Shown here: positions 27,454 through 37,469 of the stretch, piece after piece
How the letters are laid out: the number at the start of each line of letters is the position of its first letter
Numbering within the stretch: position 1 is the stretch's first letter
Source of the DNA: Ensifer adhaerens
Lineage (GTDB): Bacteria > Pseudomonadota > Alphaproteobacteria > Rhizobiales > Rhizobiaceae
Assembly (NCBI RefSeq): GCF_002007205.1
Contig: NZ_LAZS01000012.1
Coordinates: 992,001-1,056,000, forward strand
Length of the DNA: 64,000 bases
Direction of reading: 5' to 3'
Translations under genes and position numbers: made by a program
The notes under the pieces: model-generated
Told to the model about the DNA's origin: nothing
The model's input: only the letters and a program-made list of their open reading frames with translations
Database searches by the model: none

Positions 27454-29430
27454 ATGCGTATTCAGCGATATCTATCGGGTCTCTCGATCATCGCGCTGGT
27501 AGCGGCCGGTGCCGTGTCGGCGCAGGCCCAGAGCCCGCAGAAGGACGCCACGGAGGCGACGAAAGCTGCGAACGCGGAACTGCTCAAGCAACTGCCGTTC
27601 AATGACACCAGCGATTTCGAGGACGCAAAACGCGGGCTGATTGCGCCGCTGCCGGCCGAAATCGTCAAGACCGAGGGCGGCGATCCCGTCTGGAACCCGC
27701 AGCAATACGGCTTCATCAAGGAAGGGGCGCCGGCGCCCGACACCGTCAATCCGAGCCTCTGGCGGCAGTCGCAGCTGATCAACATCAGCGGCCTCTTCGA
27801 GGTGACTGACGGCATCTACCAGCTGCGCAACCTCGACCTTTCCAACATGACGATCATCGAGGGCAAGGAAGGCATCACGGTGGTCGATCCGCTGGTGTCG
27901 GCAGAGACGACCAAGGTCGGCCTCGAACTCTACCGCAAGCACCGCGGCGACAAGCCGGTGAAGGCGGTGATCTACACCCATAGCCATGTCGACCACTATG
28001 GCGGCGTGCGCGGCGTCGTCGATGAAGCGGACGTCGCCTCCGGCAAGGTCAAGATCTATGCGCCCGAAGGCTTCCTGGAGGCGGCCGTCGCCGAAAACGT
28101 CATGGCCGGCACGGCGATGAGCCGAAGGGCAAGCTACATGTACGGCAACCTCTTGCCGCCCGATCCCAAGGGGCAGGTGGGCGCCGGGCTCGGCACGACG
28201 ACTTCGGCCGGCACCGTGACCCTGATCCCGCCTACCGACATCATCACCAAGACCGGCGAGAAGCAAACGATCGACGGACTGACCTACGAATTCCTGATGG
28301 CGCCGGGCTCCGAGGCGCCTTCGGAAATGCTCTGGTACATCGAGGAGAAGAAGGCGATCGCGGCGGCAGAGGACGCGACGCACACGCTACACAACACCTA
28401 CTCGCTGCGCGGGGCAAAGATCCGCGAGCCGCTGCCCTGGTCGAAGTACCTCAACCAGGCGCTGATCATGTGGGGCGACAAGGCGGAGGTGATCTTCGCC
28501 CAGCACCATTGGCCGAACTGGGGCAACGACAAGGTCGTCGCTCTCCTGTCGAAGCAGCGCGACCTCTACCGCTACATCAACGACGAGACCCTGCGCATGG
28601 CCAACCAGGGCATGACGATGCGGGAGATCGCCGAGGCATTCAAGCTGCCGGACAGCCTGTCGACCTTCTGGGCGAACCGCGGCTACTACGGCTCCGTCTA
28701 CCATGACGTCGCGGCGACCTATGTGCTCTATCTCGGCTGGTTCGACGGCAATCCCTCGACCCTTCACGAACTGCCGCCGGTCGACGCCAGCAAGCAATAT
28801 GTCGAGTTCATGGGCGGAGCGGACGCGGTGCTCGAAAAGGCGAAGAAGTCCTATGAAAAGGGCGATTATCGCTGGGTCGCCCAAGTGGCCAACCATGTCG
28901 TCTTCGCCGACCCCGGCAACCGGGCGGCCAAGGACCTGGTGGCCGACGCGCTGGAGCAGATGGGGTACCAGGCGGAATCCGGCCCCTGGCGCAACTTCTA
29001 TCTGTCGGGCGCGCAGGAACTGCGCAATGGTCTGGTGAAGGCCGGAACACCGAGCACCGCAAGCCCGGACACGGTGCGCGCCATGTCGCTCGACCTGTTC
29101 TTCGACTATCTCGGCGTTCGCTTGAACCGCGAGAAAGCGGGCGACAACAAGATCACGCTCAACTTCGATTTCGGTGAGGAGGACGGCAAGTATCTCGTCC
29201 AGCTTGAAAACGGCGTGCTCAACAACACGCCCGACCGCCAGGCGGAGAAGGCGGATGCCACGATCACGCTGGAGCGTGCGAGCCTCGACAGCATCGTATT
29301 GGGAGAGACGACGCTCGACAAGGCGATGTCCGACGGCAAGATCAAGGTTGACGGCGACAGCGCCAAGCTCGTGGAGGTGATGTCGATGATGGACAACTTC
29401 GAGTTCTGGTTCAACATCGTCACGCCGTAA
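27454..29430 (+). CDS. Alkyl sulfatase (SdsA-type metallo-beta-lactamase fold), periplasmic
   Basis: The 658-residue enzyme has a signal peptide (MRIQRYLSGLSIIALVAAG, cleaved at AQA). The zinc-binding motif YTHSHVDHYGG lies in the metallo-beta-lactamase domain, EDATHTLHN supplies further metal ligands, an alkylsulfatase dimerisation domain follows, and an SCP2-like C-terminal domain ends the protein. Length matches SdsA1-type enzymes. It hydrolyses primary alkyl sulfates such as dodecyl sulfate to alcohols plus sulfate, giving carbon or sulfur. The ATG at 27454 follows AGGAGA at optimal spacing; GTG at 27448 is possible. A convergent LysR gene follows and is a candidate regulator. Confidence 0.95.
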   Translation: MRIQRYLSGLSIIALVAAGAVSAQAQSPQKDATEATKAANAELLKQLPFNDTSDFEDAKRGLIAPLPAEIVKTEGGDPVWNPQQYGFIKEGAPAPDTVNPSLWRQSQLINISGLFEVTDGIYQLRNLDLSNMTIIEGKEGITVVDPLVSAETTKVGLELYRKHRGDKPVKAVIYTHSHVDHYGGVRGVVDEADVASGKVKIYAPEGFLEAAVAENVMAGTAMSRRASYMYGNLLPPDPKGQVGAGLGTTTSAGTVTLIPPTDIITKTGEKQTIDGLTYEFLMAPGSEAPSEMLWYIEEKKAIAAAEDATHTLHNTYSLRGAKIREPLPWSKYLNQALIMWGDKAEVIFAQHHWPNWGNDKVVALLSKQRDLYRYINDETLRMANQGMTMREIAEAFKLPDSLSTFWANRGYYGSVYHDVAATYVLYLGWFDGNPSTLHELPPVDASKQYVEFMGGADAVLEKAKKSYEKGDYRWVAQVANHVVFADPGNRAAKDLVADALEQMGYQAESGPWRNFYLSGAQELRNGLVKAGTPSTASPDTVRAMSLDLFFDYLGVRLNREKAGDNKITLNFDFGEEDGKYLVQLENGVLNNTPDRQAEKADATITLERASLDSIVLGETTLDKAMSDGKIKVDGDSAKLVEVMSMMDNFEFWFNIVTP

Positions 29431-29444
29431 CGGCGGTGCTAACG

Positions 29445-29468
29445 GCCCACCGTCCTTGGGCGGTGGGC
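29445..29468. terminator. Hairpin between convergent sulfatase and LysR genes
   Basis: GCCCACCG at 29445-29452 pairs perfectly with CGGTGGGC at 29461-29468 around an eight-base loop. It lies 14 bases after the sulfatase stop. There is no T-run on either strand, so it may act bidirectionally or merely stabilise 3' ends. Confidence 0.5.
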
Positions 29469-29488
29469 GAGGACACCGTGGCCGCCCC

Positions 29489-30379
29489 TCACCTGCCCGG
29501 CCGCGCCAGCGACCGGGCAATGTCGATGACGTCGTCCCGTGACGCGGTCGGGTCTTCCTTGTTCCAGGCAGCCCCCAGCCCGATCTTCAGATCGACGCCA
29601 CGCACGGGCCGAAGCTCGAAACCGCGGTTCGGCAGATCCTTCGTCCATTCCGGCGCAAAGCCGATGCCAAGGCCGGCGGAGACCAGCGACACCAGCGAGA
29701 AGGTGTCATCGCAGCTATAGGCGATGTTGCCGGTGAGCCCATGGGTCTCGAACATCTCGGAGAAATACCTCTCTGAATAGGAGAGGTTCTGACGCGAAAA
29801 GGCGATGATCTTCTCTCCCCTCAGATCCTCGATGTCGATCTCGCTTCGAAGTGCCAAAGGGCTCGTCTTTTCGACCGCCAGCAGATAGCGCTCATGCGCG
29901 ATCGAGAAGAAGCGCAAGGAGCCGATGTTTTCGACCGGCCGGATGAAGCCGAGATTGATCTGGCCGATTTCCAGTCCGCGGATGATGTCGCTGGTCGAGC
30001 CGCTCGTCACGTGCAGCGCGACATCCGGAAACTTGCGGCCGATGCGCGCCAGGAACGCCGGCAGCACGCCGATGGTTGCTGGATAGACGGTTCCGATCTT
30101 GATCGTGCGCGCCGCCTTGCCGGCGACCGACCGTGCCACGTCCATCGACAGCCCGATATCGCCGATGATCCGCACGGCCCGATCGTAAAACGCCTCCCCT
30201 GCCCGCGTTAGCTCGACCCGGCGCGTCGACCGCTCGAGCAAGCGCACACCGAGCTCCTTCTCCAACGCCTGGATGTGCGCACTCAGCGCTGGCTGGGCGA
30301 TACACATCCGCGCGGCCGCCCGATTGAAATGCAACTCTTCGGCCACCGCAACGAAGAATGAAAGTTGGCGCAGTTCCAT
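29489..30379 (-). CDS. LysR-family regulator, copy 2 of a near-identical pair
   Basis: The 296-residue LysR protein is identical to the product of 10888-11778 except at 13 positions, most of them conservative (for example G-to-A, V-to-A, K-to-R), and the HTH is unchanged. The frame extends upstream to 30463, but MELRQ at 30379 matches the duplicate's start. It is convergent with the alkylsulfatase gene; copy 1 is convergent with the aldo/keto reductase pair. An identical HTH implies shared operators. Confidence 0.92.
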   Translation of the reverse strand: MELRQLSFFVAVAEELHFNRAAARMCIAQPALSAHIQALEKELGVRLLERSTRRVELTRAGEAFYDRAVRIIGDIGLSMDVARSVAGKAARTIKIGTVYPATIGVLPAFLARIGRKFPDVALHVTSGSTSDIIRGLEIGQINLGFIRPVENIGSLRFFSIAHERYLLAVEKTSPLALRSEIDIEDLRGEKIIAFSRQNLSYSERYFSEMFETHGLTGNIAYSCDDTFSLVSLVSAGLGIGFAPEWTKDLPNRGFELRPVRGVDLKIGLGAAWNKEDPTASRDDVIDIARSLARPGR

Positions 30380-30620
30380 GCGGCCCCCGATTTGATCGCG
30401 CGCGACATCGCAACCGCAGGTCTGTTGCGGTGTCGCGTATTGTTCGGTTTTAGGCATGCACAAACGGTAGGCCCCGCGATTGTTGCAACCGCTCGGTCCG
30501 AAAGATAGGTTGAAGGCGAGCTTGTCAGCGGCGGCCTCGGTGTCCGTTTCCGCAGCCCATCCGCCGCCGACGGTTCATACACCTAAAATCGATCGGTTTC
30601 CGGATCCCAGAGGAAATAGC

Positions 30621-30746
30621 TTCCAGTCGATACATTATGCGATAATTTTGGCCCAGAAGGTGAACATCACAGCAACAAGCGGTGCATGGCTCGTCGGAGC
30701 ACGACTCCGTACCCCTGGGCGATGTCCACGCTTAAGGCTGTGAACG
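30621..30746. repeat. Dispersed intergenic repeat, copy B
   Basis: This aligns with copy A at 12191-12320 over its whole length, best over TCGATACATTATGCGAT through ACATCACAGCAACAAG. It lies about 240 bases upstream of LysR copy 2, as copy A lies about 410 bases upstream of LysR copy 1, in the same orientation relative to each regulator. The surrounding 30380-30810 interval otherwise shows no gene. Confidence 0.7.
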
Positions 30747-30810
30747 GCACCCTCGAACCGGCTGCGATGCCAGTGTTGAACCAAGCAACAGTGCTCTGAC
30801 GCACGAGGTG

Positions 30811-31647
30811 TTAATGCACTTGCATTTGGCTCATGATCACGCGGTCGAACATGCGGTCGCCGAACCAGTTGCGGATCATGATCATGGGCTTCGCATACTT
30901 GCCCGCCACATACCGCGTGCGCGGCTTTCTCGCACCGACAGCCTTGGAGACGATATCGGCAATGACAACGGGATCGGTGCCTCGACCATGGCCAAAGGCT
31001 TCCCGCGTCGACTTGGCGACTGCCTGCGTCACCTTCGCGTAGGGGCCTTCGCCCGAACGCTTGAATAGCCCATCGGCAACAACATCGCCGAAGCCGGTCT
31101 CGATAAGACCGGGCGCAACCACCACGACCCGGATGCCGAACGGCGCAAGTTCGAGCCGGAGACTATCCGACCAGCCTTCGAGCGCATGTTTGGTGGCGTG
31201 GTACCAAGCGCCAATCAGGGTGTAAATCTTGCCACCCATGGAGGTGATGTTGACGATCGTGCCCGCGCCCTTCTTGCGCATCGCCGGGGGCAGCAGTTGT
31301 GTCAGCCGTGCTGGACCGAACACGTTCACTTCGAACTGATATCGGGCTTCGTCAATGCCTACATCCTTGACGGGGCCATAGAGACCGAATCCTGCATTGT
31401 TGACCATCACGTCAACGCCCCCTGCCTGAGCGAGGATCGTTTCGACGGCGGCCCTGATTTCGTCTTCGTTGGAAATGTCCATGCGCAAGGGCGTGGCTCC
31501 CATCCGGGCAAGATCGTCCATCCTCTCGACTTGGCGCGCGGCCACGTAAACCCGGTAGCCATCCGAAATCAGGCGCTTGGCGATCGCCTTGCCCATTCCG
31601 GAGGATGCGCCCGTGACAAGCGCGGTTTTCTTTCTGCTATCAATCAT
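30811..31647 (-). CDS. Short-chain dehydrogenase/reductase
   Basis: The 278-residue NAD(P)-dependent oxidoreductase has the classical SDR pattern TGASSGMGKAIAKRL (cofactor loop), NNAG (DVMVNNAGFG), and the catalytic Ser..Tyr..Lys in ITSMGGK and YHATKHA. An AGAGAGG ribosome site precedes the ATG. The substrate is unknown. It stands alone, with the next genes more than 300 bases away on either side. Confidence 0.92.
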   Translation of the reverse strand: MIDSRKKTALVTGASSGMGKAIAKRLISDGYRVYVAARQVERMDDLARMGATPLRMDISNEDEIRAAVETILAQAGGVDVMVNNAGFGLYGPVKDVGIDEARYQFEVNVFGPARLTQLLPPAMRKKGAGTIVNITSMGGKIYTLIGAWYHATKHALEGWSDSLRLELAPFGIRVVVVAPGLIETGFGDVVADGLFKRSGEGPYAKVTQAVAKSTREAFGHGRGTDPVVIADIVSKAVGARKPRTRYVAGKYAKPMIMIRNWFGDRMFDRVIMSQMQVH

Positions 31648-31980
31648 CTCGACCTCTCTTTGCTGTGAGATGATCTTATGCCTCGTTCAGCGGTCGATCA
31701 TTGGCCAAGGATGCCAGGGCACTTGCAGATTACGCCGAACATGATTTCCTTTGCTGAACAAGCCGTCCAGTCTTTTTCGCTATCGGAGATAGGGTCGCCT
31801 GGGTTACACGCCGGGAATTTATACCTCACCCGTACTTGCGTACGCGGGCAAACCTTCGCGAAGCGCCGGATCACCCAGCCGCACGGAGGCGACCCAAAAC
31901 CATCTAAAGAGCGATCCTCACCTAGAGTGAGGCCGACCGAACTCACTTCACGGGCCAGCCACGTCACTTGGGGAACGCTC
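31648..31980. other. Intergenic region between the chemoreceptor and SDR genes
   Basis: The 333 bases carry the SDR promoter and the 3' end of the chemoreceptor transcript. A small hairpin CCTCAC-CTAGA-GTGAGG lies at 31916-31932 and may help terminate it. The open frame across this interval on the plus strand shows no domain and overlaps the chemoreceptor gene. Confidence 0.5.
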
Positions 31981-33894
31981 TCAGAACTCCTCCCAATCGC
32001 TCGCTTTGGGGGCCGTATTGCCGTGAACGGCGAGGGTCCGTCGGTGGGGAGGCACCGGCCGCGCCGTTGGAAGCAACAAGCGTCGTTGAGTACTATCGCG
32101 GAACTGGGCGAGGAGATCGGCAAGCGAAACCGAGTCGCTCGCCAGCTTCTGACTGGCGGCGGAAGTTTCCTCCACCATCGCCGCATTCTGTTGGATCGAC
32201 TTGTCCATGGCGTTGACGGATGAATTGATTTCGGTGAGCGCCGTCGCCTGCTCGCGGGCGGCCTCCACGATCGAGACGACGTGGCGGTTGATTTCCTGAA
32301 CGCCCGAAACAATACCACTCAGCGCCGTACCCGTCTGGCCGACAAGGGATACGCCTGCGCGAACCTGTTCGCCCGAGCTGTTGATCAATTGCTTGATCTC
32401 TTTTGCCGCCGTGGCCGACCGTTGGGCCAGCTCGCGGACCTCCTGCGCGACGACCGCGAAGCCCTTGCCCGCCTCGCCGGCCCGGGCCGCCTCGACACCC
32501 GCATTCAATGCCAGCAGATTGGTCTGGAACGCAATGTCGTCGATCACACTGATGATGCTGTTGATCTCAGTGGACGAGCGCTCGATCTCACCCATCGCGG
32601 CTACGGCCTGCGCCACTACGTCGCCCGACTTTTCCGCATTGCGGCGCGTCTCTGCAACGAGAGCTCCTGCCTCCTCCGCCCGCTTTGTCGAGTCGGCCAC
32701 GGTCGTCGAGATCTCATCCAGAGCCGCTGCGGTTTCCTCCACCGACGCTGCCTGCTGCTCAGTGCGGCGTGCGAGGTCGTTAGTGGCGCTGCTGATCTCG
32801 CGCGCACCTCCATCGACGGAACCGGCAATGCGGCCGATCGCCTCGACGGTCTCCTGCAACTTGCCAATCGAAGCATTGAAGTTCGCGCGCAATCTGTCGA
32901 GTTCGCCGTCGAAGCTCTGCGTGATTCTGTAGTCGAGACGGCCATTGGCCATCTCTTCGAGCGCAAGGCCGATCTCGTTAACGGCGGAAGCCGTGCGCTT
33001 GGACTGCAGCGCCCGGACATCGGCATCGGCCGCCATCCTGGCGTGCTCGGCGGCGGCGCGGTCCGCATCGCTGCGCGAACGCTCGTCGGCCTGGGATCGC
33101 GTCACATCGCGAACCTCTGCGACAGCGCGCGCCAGATCACCGATTTCATCCTTGCGGCCGTCGGTCACCGACTGGCTGTCGAGTTCGCCGCGCGCCATTG
33201 CTGCCAGCGTCGTCCTCAGCCGGGCCATCGGGCCGGTGATCGAGCGGCTCGCCAAAACCGCCGCAACCAGTGCCAGCAAGACGGCAAAAGAGAGTTCGAT
33301 CATCGCCATTTGCTCGAAACCGCTTGCTGACGTGCGCACTTTCTCGCCGATCGTCTTGTTCAGGTTTTCTTGGTAGTCGATGAATTTGTTGACGGCGCCG
33401 AGCCACGCGACAAAGAGCGGACGCGCTTGTTCCAGCAGAACTGAATGGGCTTTCCCCGCATCTCCGCTCTCTGTAAGCGCGATGATCTCGGCAACGAGCG
33501 GGTTGGTTTTTGCCTGGATACCGGCGATTTCGGCGAGGATGGATCGCTCCTCAGCCGTAGCGCCCTCGGGTGCGGAAACCATGTCCGCCATCTTCGCCTC
33601 GTTTTCGGCGTAGGCAGCGGCCAGCTTGTCGATCAGCGCGACCGTCGCCTGGCGTTCGGCTTCCGATCCGACCAGCACTACATCGCGGATCGCGATCGCA
33701 CGATCATGCACGCTGCCCCGATAGTTGATCGCAAAACGCTGCTTGACGCTGTTGACGTCGTTTATCCGGACCAAGTCGGCGTTGATCATGTTGACTTCCG
33801 AGATCGAAGTCCATGTCAGCACCATCATCAAAGCGACGAGGAAACCGAAACCGAGCCCGAGGCGAGCTGAGATACCAAAGCGGATTTTTCCCAT
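31981..33894 (-). CDS. Methyl-accepting chemotaxis protein
   Basis: The 637-residue receptor has a transmembrane helix near residues 10-30, a periplasmic four-helix-bundle sensor (about 35-185), a second transmembrane helix ([12 protein letters not shown]) and a HAMP linker. The cytoplasmic signalling hairpin contains [20 protein letters not shown] and [15 protein letters not shown]. The protein ends in DWEEF, an xWxxF pentapeptide that tethers CheR/CheB, so it is probably adaptation-competent. I chose 33894 because GGGAGGT lies nine bases upstream; the frame is open to 33960. The ligand is unknown. Confidence 0.95.
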   Translation of the reverse strand: MGKIRFGISARLGLGFGFLVALMMVLTWTSISEVNMINADLVRINDVNSVKQRFAINYRGSVHDRAIAIRDVVLVGSEAERQATVALIDKLAAAYAENEAKMADMVSAPEGATAEERSILAEIAGIQAKTNPLVAEIIALTESGDAGKAHSVLLEQARPLFVAWLGAVNKFIDYQENLNKTIGEKVRTSASGFEQMAMIELSFAVLLALVAAVLASRSITGPMARLRTTLAAMARGELDSQSVTDGRKDEIGDLARAVAEVRDVTRSQADERSRSDADRAAAEHARMAADADVRALQSKRTASAVNEIGLALEEMANGRLDYRITQSFDGELDRLRANFNASIGKLQETVEAIGRIAGSVDGGAREISSATNDLARRTEQQAASVEETAAALDEISTTVADSTKRAEEAGALVAETRRNAEKSGDVVAQAVAAMGEIERSSTEINSIISVIDDIAFQTNLLALNAGVEAARAGEAGKGFAVVAQEVRELAQRSATAAKEIKQLINSSGEQVRAGVSLVGQTGTALSGIVSGVQEINRHVVSIVEAAREQATALTEINSSVNAMDKSIQQNAAMVEETSAASQKLASDSVSLADLLAQFRDSTQRRLLLPTARPVPPHRRTLAVHGNTAPKASDWEEF

Positions 33895-34256
33895 TATCAG
33901 AATACCTCCCATGAATGGCTGTGCAGCGTCAGTGGCCTCAAGCCAGTTCGCGGCTACCATTCGGTATTGAGTTAAAAATCAAAGGATCGTCGCGGTTTAT
34001 TGCCGCGCACGCTGACACTTCGGTCGCATCAGTGACTCGCCGAAACAGCAATCATTGCCGCCGCCTCATCCAATCAGACGGTGTTTCGCCATTCCTCAAC
34101 TAATCTCAGAAGATAGTTAAGAATACACTTATAAACATGTGTCGGCGGGGATGTGACGCCTCAGAATCCTTCGATTGGGGAAACAACCAACGGAAATCGG
34201 CGTGTTGCACTTCAATTACGATCTCCCATGAATAGAGAGGCGTTGGCGCTCCTGGC
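33895..34256. other. Chemoreceptor promoter region
   Basis: About 360 bases between the chemoreceptor start and the GNAT stop, rather AT-rich around 34080-34140. No gene or element was recognised apart from the ribosome site at 33904-33910. Confidence 0.5.
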
Positions 34257-35132
34257 TCAGCCAAGTGTGTGACTAGCGAGCCCGTAAATTCGGGGGTTGA
34301 GGTCTTTGCTATCGCTGGCCGGCGGCCAGTGTCGGCCCGACGACATTGAAGTAACCGTGTCGAAAACGAATAAGCCACTGCGGGCCAGAAATTCGGCAAA
34401 GGCTCCGCTTTTTTCACGTGTGTCTAAGCGCAGAAACGAACCAGCCTGTTCTGCCACATGAGGTCTGACGACGGCGATTGCATCAGCATCACACGGTGCC
34501 ACAACCGGCCCAATGACATAGCCTCGTCCGAAACGCCTGCACAAGGAGAACGCTGAAATTTGCCCACCTCGAATGAGGACTATACCTTTTGCTTGTGAGA
34601 GGAGACGCCCCAGGAGAACGCTGCGGTCGGCACCAAATGCTTCACGATCCAGCACTGCGATCTCCGCAAGGTCGCTCAACTGGATTGGCCGAAACACCGA
34701 TTCGGCGGGAAGGGCGACGACAGGCGGTTCAAGTGCTTCGCCCTGACATTGATAGACGGTCGCCTCCGCCTTGAAATCGAGCGACAGGTACAACCGGCGA
34801 GCCGCGCGGGTTGCGCTAAGACCGAGATCACGATCGCCGATTTTGCGAAACAGGTGTTCCATGAACCATTGGCCCGCTCCATTTGCCTGCAATCTCGGTG
34901 AGGTGATGACCATGCCTACCGTCGCGAAATCATCGCCATATGGAAACCACATCGCGGAGCCTAGCACGCGATCGATGTCATCCAGTGCGGCTATCCCCTT
35001 GCCGATCTCCAACAGGAACTGCCAGTCTTCGGAACGGTGCGGCCACCCGACGCTCATCGAAAGCGCATGTAACTTTTCGAGATCAACACTGGAGATGTCG
35101 CTCAGTCGCAGCGTGAAGGAATTTAGCTGCAT
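34257..35132 (-). CDS. Two-domain GNAT-family acetyltransferase
   Basis: The 291-residue protein has an N-terminal GNAT domain (SVGWPHRSEDWQFLLEIGKGIAA; acetyl-CoA region NGAGQWFMEHLF) and a second half resembling a YitH-type C-terminal acetyltransferase domain (VLDREAFGADRSVLLGRLLS, GRGYVIGPVVA). The frame is open to 35180; MQLNSFTLRL at 35132 lines up with the related protein at 44432-45265. The two share the WPHR.EDW motif and domain order, so they are paralogues flanking the catabolic block. Substrate unknown, possibly an amine. Confidence 0.85.
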   Translation of the reverse strand: MQLNSFTLRLSDISSVDLEKLHALSMSVGWPHRSEDWQFLLEIGKGIAALDDIDRVLGSAMWFPYGDDFATVGMVITSPRLQANGAGQWFMEHLFRKIGDRDLGLSATRAARRLYLSLDFKAEATVYQCQGEALEPPVVALPAESVFRPIQLSDLAEIAVLDREAFGADRSVLLGRLLSQAKGIVLIRGGQISAFSLCRRFGRGYVIGPVVAPCDADAIAVVRPHVAEQAGSFLRLDTREKSGAFAEFLARSGLFVFDTVTSMSSGRHWPPASDSKDLNPRIYGLASHTLG

Positions 35133-35383
35133 TGAATCAATTGCAGGCGAGGTCACTACCCATTTCTCCAGCGTCAACAATGGACTTTTTCAGCAAATTT
35201 CCGGACGAAGCCGGAAGGTTCAGCCAGACTATGCCAAGTCGAACCAAACTTTCCGCTTCAAAGGCAGCCTAATTCAACACAAAGCGCTGAACCGACCGGG
35301 ATTTCAGCACGAATTCGTCCGACAGGCCATTAACCTGGCAACTGCACAAAGGAGCAGAGCGGCTCCAATCAGGAGGACCGCGA

Positions 35384-36508
35384 ATGAACGCCAAGGAGAT
35401 ACTCGAGCGACTGGTCGCCTTTCCGTCCGTCGTTGGTACTGCGAACGGCGAGATTGTCGGGTGGATCAAGGACTATCTGGAGTGTCACGGCGCGGTCGTG
35501 AACGTCTTGCCTGGGCCGGAAGGCGACCGAGCCAATCTCTTCGCCTCGATAGGTCCGAGGAGCAGGCCAGGCTACATTCTGTCTGGGCACATGGACGTGG
35601 TCCCGGCATCGGAACCCGGCTGGACATCTGATCCTTTTTGCCTGCGCGCCGATGGAGAGGTGCTCTTTGGCAGAGGCGCGTGCGACATGAAGGGCTTTCT
35701 TGCGGCCGCTCTTGCAACGCTTCCCGCCGTGGCAAAGATGCCATTGAGCCGTCCAATCCACTTCGCCTTTTCCTACGACGAAGAAGCCGGCTGCCGTGGC
35801 GTGCCGCACATGATCAGGCAGATCGGGAATCTTTGCGCCTCGCCTTTGGGCGCAATCATCGGCGAGCCGAGCAGCATGGTGGCGATCCGTGGCCACAAGG
35901 GAAAGGCGGCCGCCCGCGTGGAGGTTTATGGTACGACCGGCCATTCGTCGCGTCCGGATAGGGGATTGAACGCAATTCACGCCATGACCGCGGTGATGGA
36001 CGTTGCTATGGAGACGATCGAGGGCTTGCGAAGCGGTCCCTTTGACCAAGCCTTTGAGCCCCCGTACTCCACCCTGCAGATCGGCACGATCGCGGGCGGC
36101 CGCAGCGTCAACATCATTCCGGACCTCTGCGCTCTGGAACTCGAGGCCCGCGCCGTGGCGGGCGTGTCGCCGACGGTCGTCCTGAATCCCATCAAGGTAG
36201 CCGTCAAGGCGCTGGAGAAAGACGGTTTCCGCACCACTTGGGAGACCAAGAGCGCTTATCCGGCGCTCTCGCTTGGCGCAGACGCACCGCTCGCCCGGCT
36301 CATAGAGGAACTGACCGGAACGCCAACCTTGGCTGCCGTCAGCTTCGGCACGGAGGCTGGCCTCTATCAGGCCGCGGGCATCGACGCCATCATCTGTGGT
36401 CCAGGCGACATCGCGCGCGCGCATCGCGCCGACGAATTCATCCGCATCGATGAACTCGCTGCCTGCGAGGACATGCTCGTGCAGCTTGCCAAAACCCTGC
36501 AACACTGA
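35384..36508 (+). CDS. M20-family deacylase, acetylornithine deacetylase-like
   Basis: The 374-residue zinc enzyme has the ArgE/DapE motifs SGHMDVVPA, GRGACDMKGFLAA, YDEEAGCRG (catalytic glutamate pair), GEPSS and a dimerisation domain with GTTGHSS. AGGAGG precedes the ATG. By family it removes an acyl group from an N-acyl amino acid or amine; true arginine biosynthetic function is unlikely because it heads a catabolic run. It is followed within nine bases by the hydroxyacid reductase gene. Confidence 0.9.
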   Translation: MNAKEILERLVAFPSVVGTANGEIVGWIKDYLECHGAVVNVLPGPEGDRANLFASIGPRSRPGYILSGHMDVVPASEPGWTSDPFCLRADGEVLFGRGACDMKGFLAAALATLPAVAKMPLSRPIHFAFSYDEEAGCRGVPHMIRQIGNLCASPLGAIIGEPSSMVAIRGHKGKAAARVEVYGTTGHSSRPDRGLNAIHAMTAVMDVAMETIEGLRSGPFDQAFEPPYSTLQIGTIAGGRSVNIIPDLCALELEARAVAGVSPTVVLNPIKVAVKALEKDGFRTTWETKSAYPALSLGADAPLARLIEELTGTPTLAAVSFGTEAGLYQAAGIDAIICGPGDIARAHRADEFIRIDELAACEDMLVQLAKTLQH

Positions 36509-36517
36509 GAGGGCTCC

Positions 36518-37441
36518 ATGGTTTTCTGGTTCAATTCGGATCGAGAAAGAGGCCGCGTCTTCGCCGAGGCTTTTGCCCGAGAGTTACCCGATTTGCCTTT
36601 CGTAATGGACGTCTCCGAGCGCCATCCGGATGAGATTCGCTACGTCCTCACCTGGACGGCTCCGGCCGATCTTCATCGCTTCAGAAACCTGGAGATCGTC
36701 TTTTCGATTGGCGCAGGCGTCGATCAGTTCAAGACGGAGACGCTTCCTTCGAATGTCATGCTCGTCCGCATGGTCGAGGACGGCATTGCGCGCATGATGC
36801 AGGAATATGTGACACTCGCCGTGCTTGCGCTGCATCGCAATCTCAAGGCCTATATTGTTCAGCAGGCCGCCGCGACCTGGCGCTCCCTTCCTGTGCGTCA
36901 GGCAGCCCAGCAGCGGATCGGTATCCTTGGGCTTGGCATGCTCGCCCAGGCCGTCATCGATCGCCTAAAGCCTTTCGGCTTTCCGCTTGCCGCCTGGAGC
37001 CGCTCAGAGCGACGGGTGGACGGTGTCGATTGCTATCATGGCTCGGACGGCCTGACACCGTTTCTGGCGCAGACGGATATCCTCATCTGTCTTCTGCCGC
37101 TCACGCGGGAGACGCAAGGACTCCTTGGCGGTGCGCTGTTTGCGGCCCTTCCAGCCGGTGCGGCGCTCGTCCACGTGGGACGCGGCGCGCAACTCGATCA
37201 TGACGCACTCATTGCTGCTGTCGACGAGGGGCATCTGTCGGGCGCCGTGATCGACGTTACCGAGCCGGAGCCGCTGCCACCGGAGCACGCGTTCTGGCGA
37301 CATCCCAAGATCATTCTGACGCCACACATCGCAAGCGTCACGCAGCCAGAGACGGCGGCCACCGCCGTCATCGACAACATCCAGCGTCATCGTGCCGGTC
37401 TCAAACCGATCGGTCTCGTTGATCGCAGCCGCGGCTATTGA
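36518..37441 (+). CDS. D-2-hydroxyacid dehydrogenase, glyoxylate/hydroxypyruvate reductase A-like
   Basis: The 307-residue NAD(P)H enzyme has a Rossmann motif IGILGLGMLAQAV and the catalytic Arg, Glu and His in HVGRGAQLDHDAL, VTEPEPLPPEH and LTPHIASVT. Length and motifs match GhrA-type reductases of glyoxylate and hydroxypyruvate. It is the second gene of the cluster that starts at 35384, so it may handle a 2-oxoacid formed downstream of deacylation. Confidence 0.9.
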   Translation: MVFWFNSDRERGRVFAEAFARELPDLPFVMDVSERHPDEIRYVLTWTAPADLHRFRNLEIVFSIGAGVDQFKTETLPSNVMLVRMVEDGIARMMQEYVTLAVLALHRNLKAYIVQQAAATWRSLPVRQAAQQRIGILGLGMLAQAVIDRLKPFGFPLAAWSRSERRVDGVDCYHGSDGLTPFLAQTDILICLLPLTRETQGLLGGALFAALPAGAALVHVGRGAQLDHDALIAAVDEGHLSGAVIDVTEPEPLPPEHAFWRHPKIILTPHIASVTQPETAATAVIDNIQRHRAGLKPIGLVDRSRGY

Positions 37442-37469
37442 GCCACAACCAGGAGAGCAAGGAGAAAAC

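Noticed and set aside
31678-32223. A 181-residue plus-strand frame between the SDR and chemoreceptor genes
   Set aside because: Its second half is antisense to the well-supported chemoreceptor gene and the first half has no domain or ribosome site.
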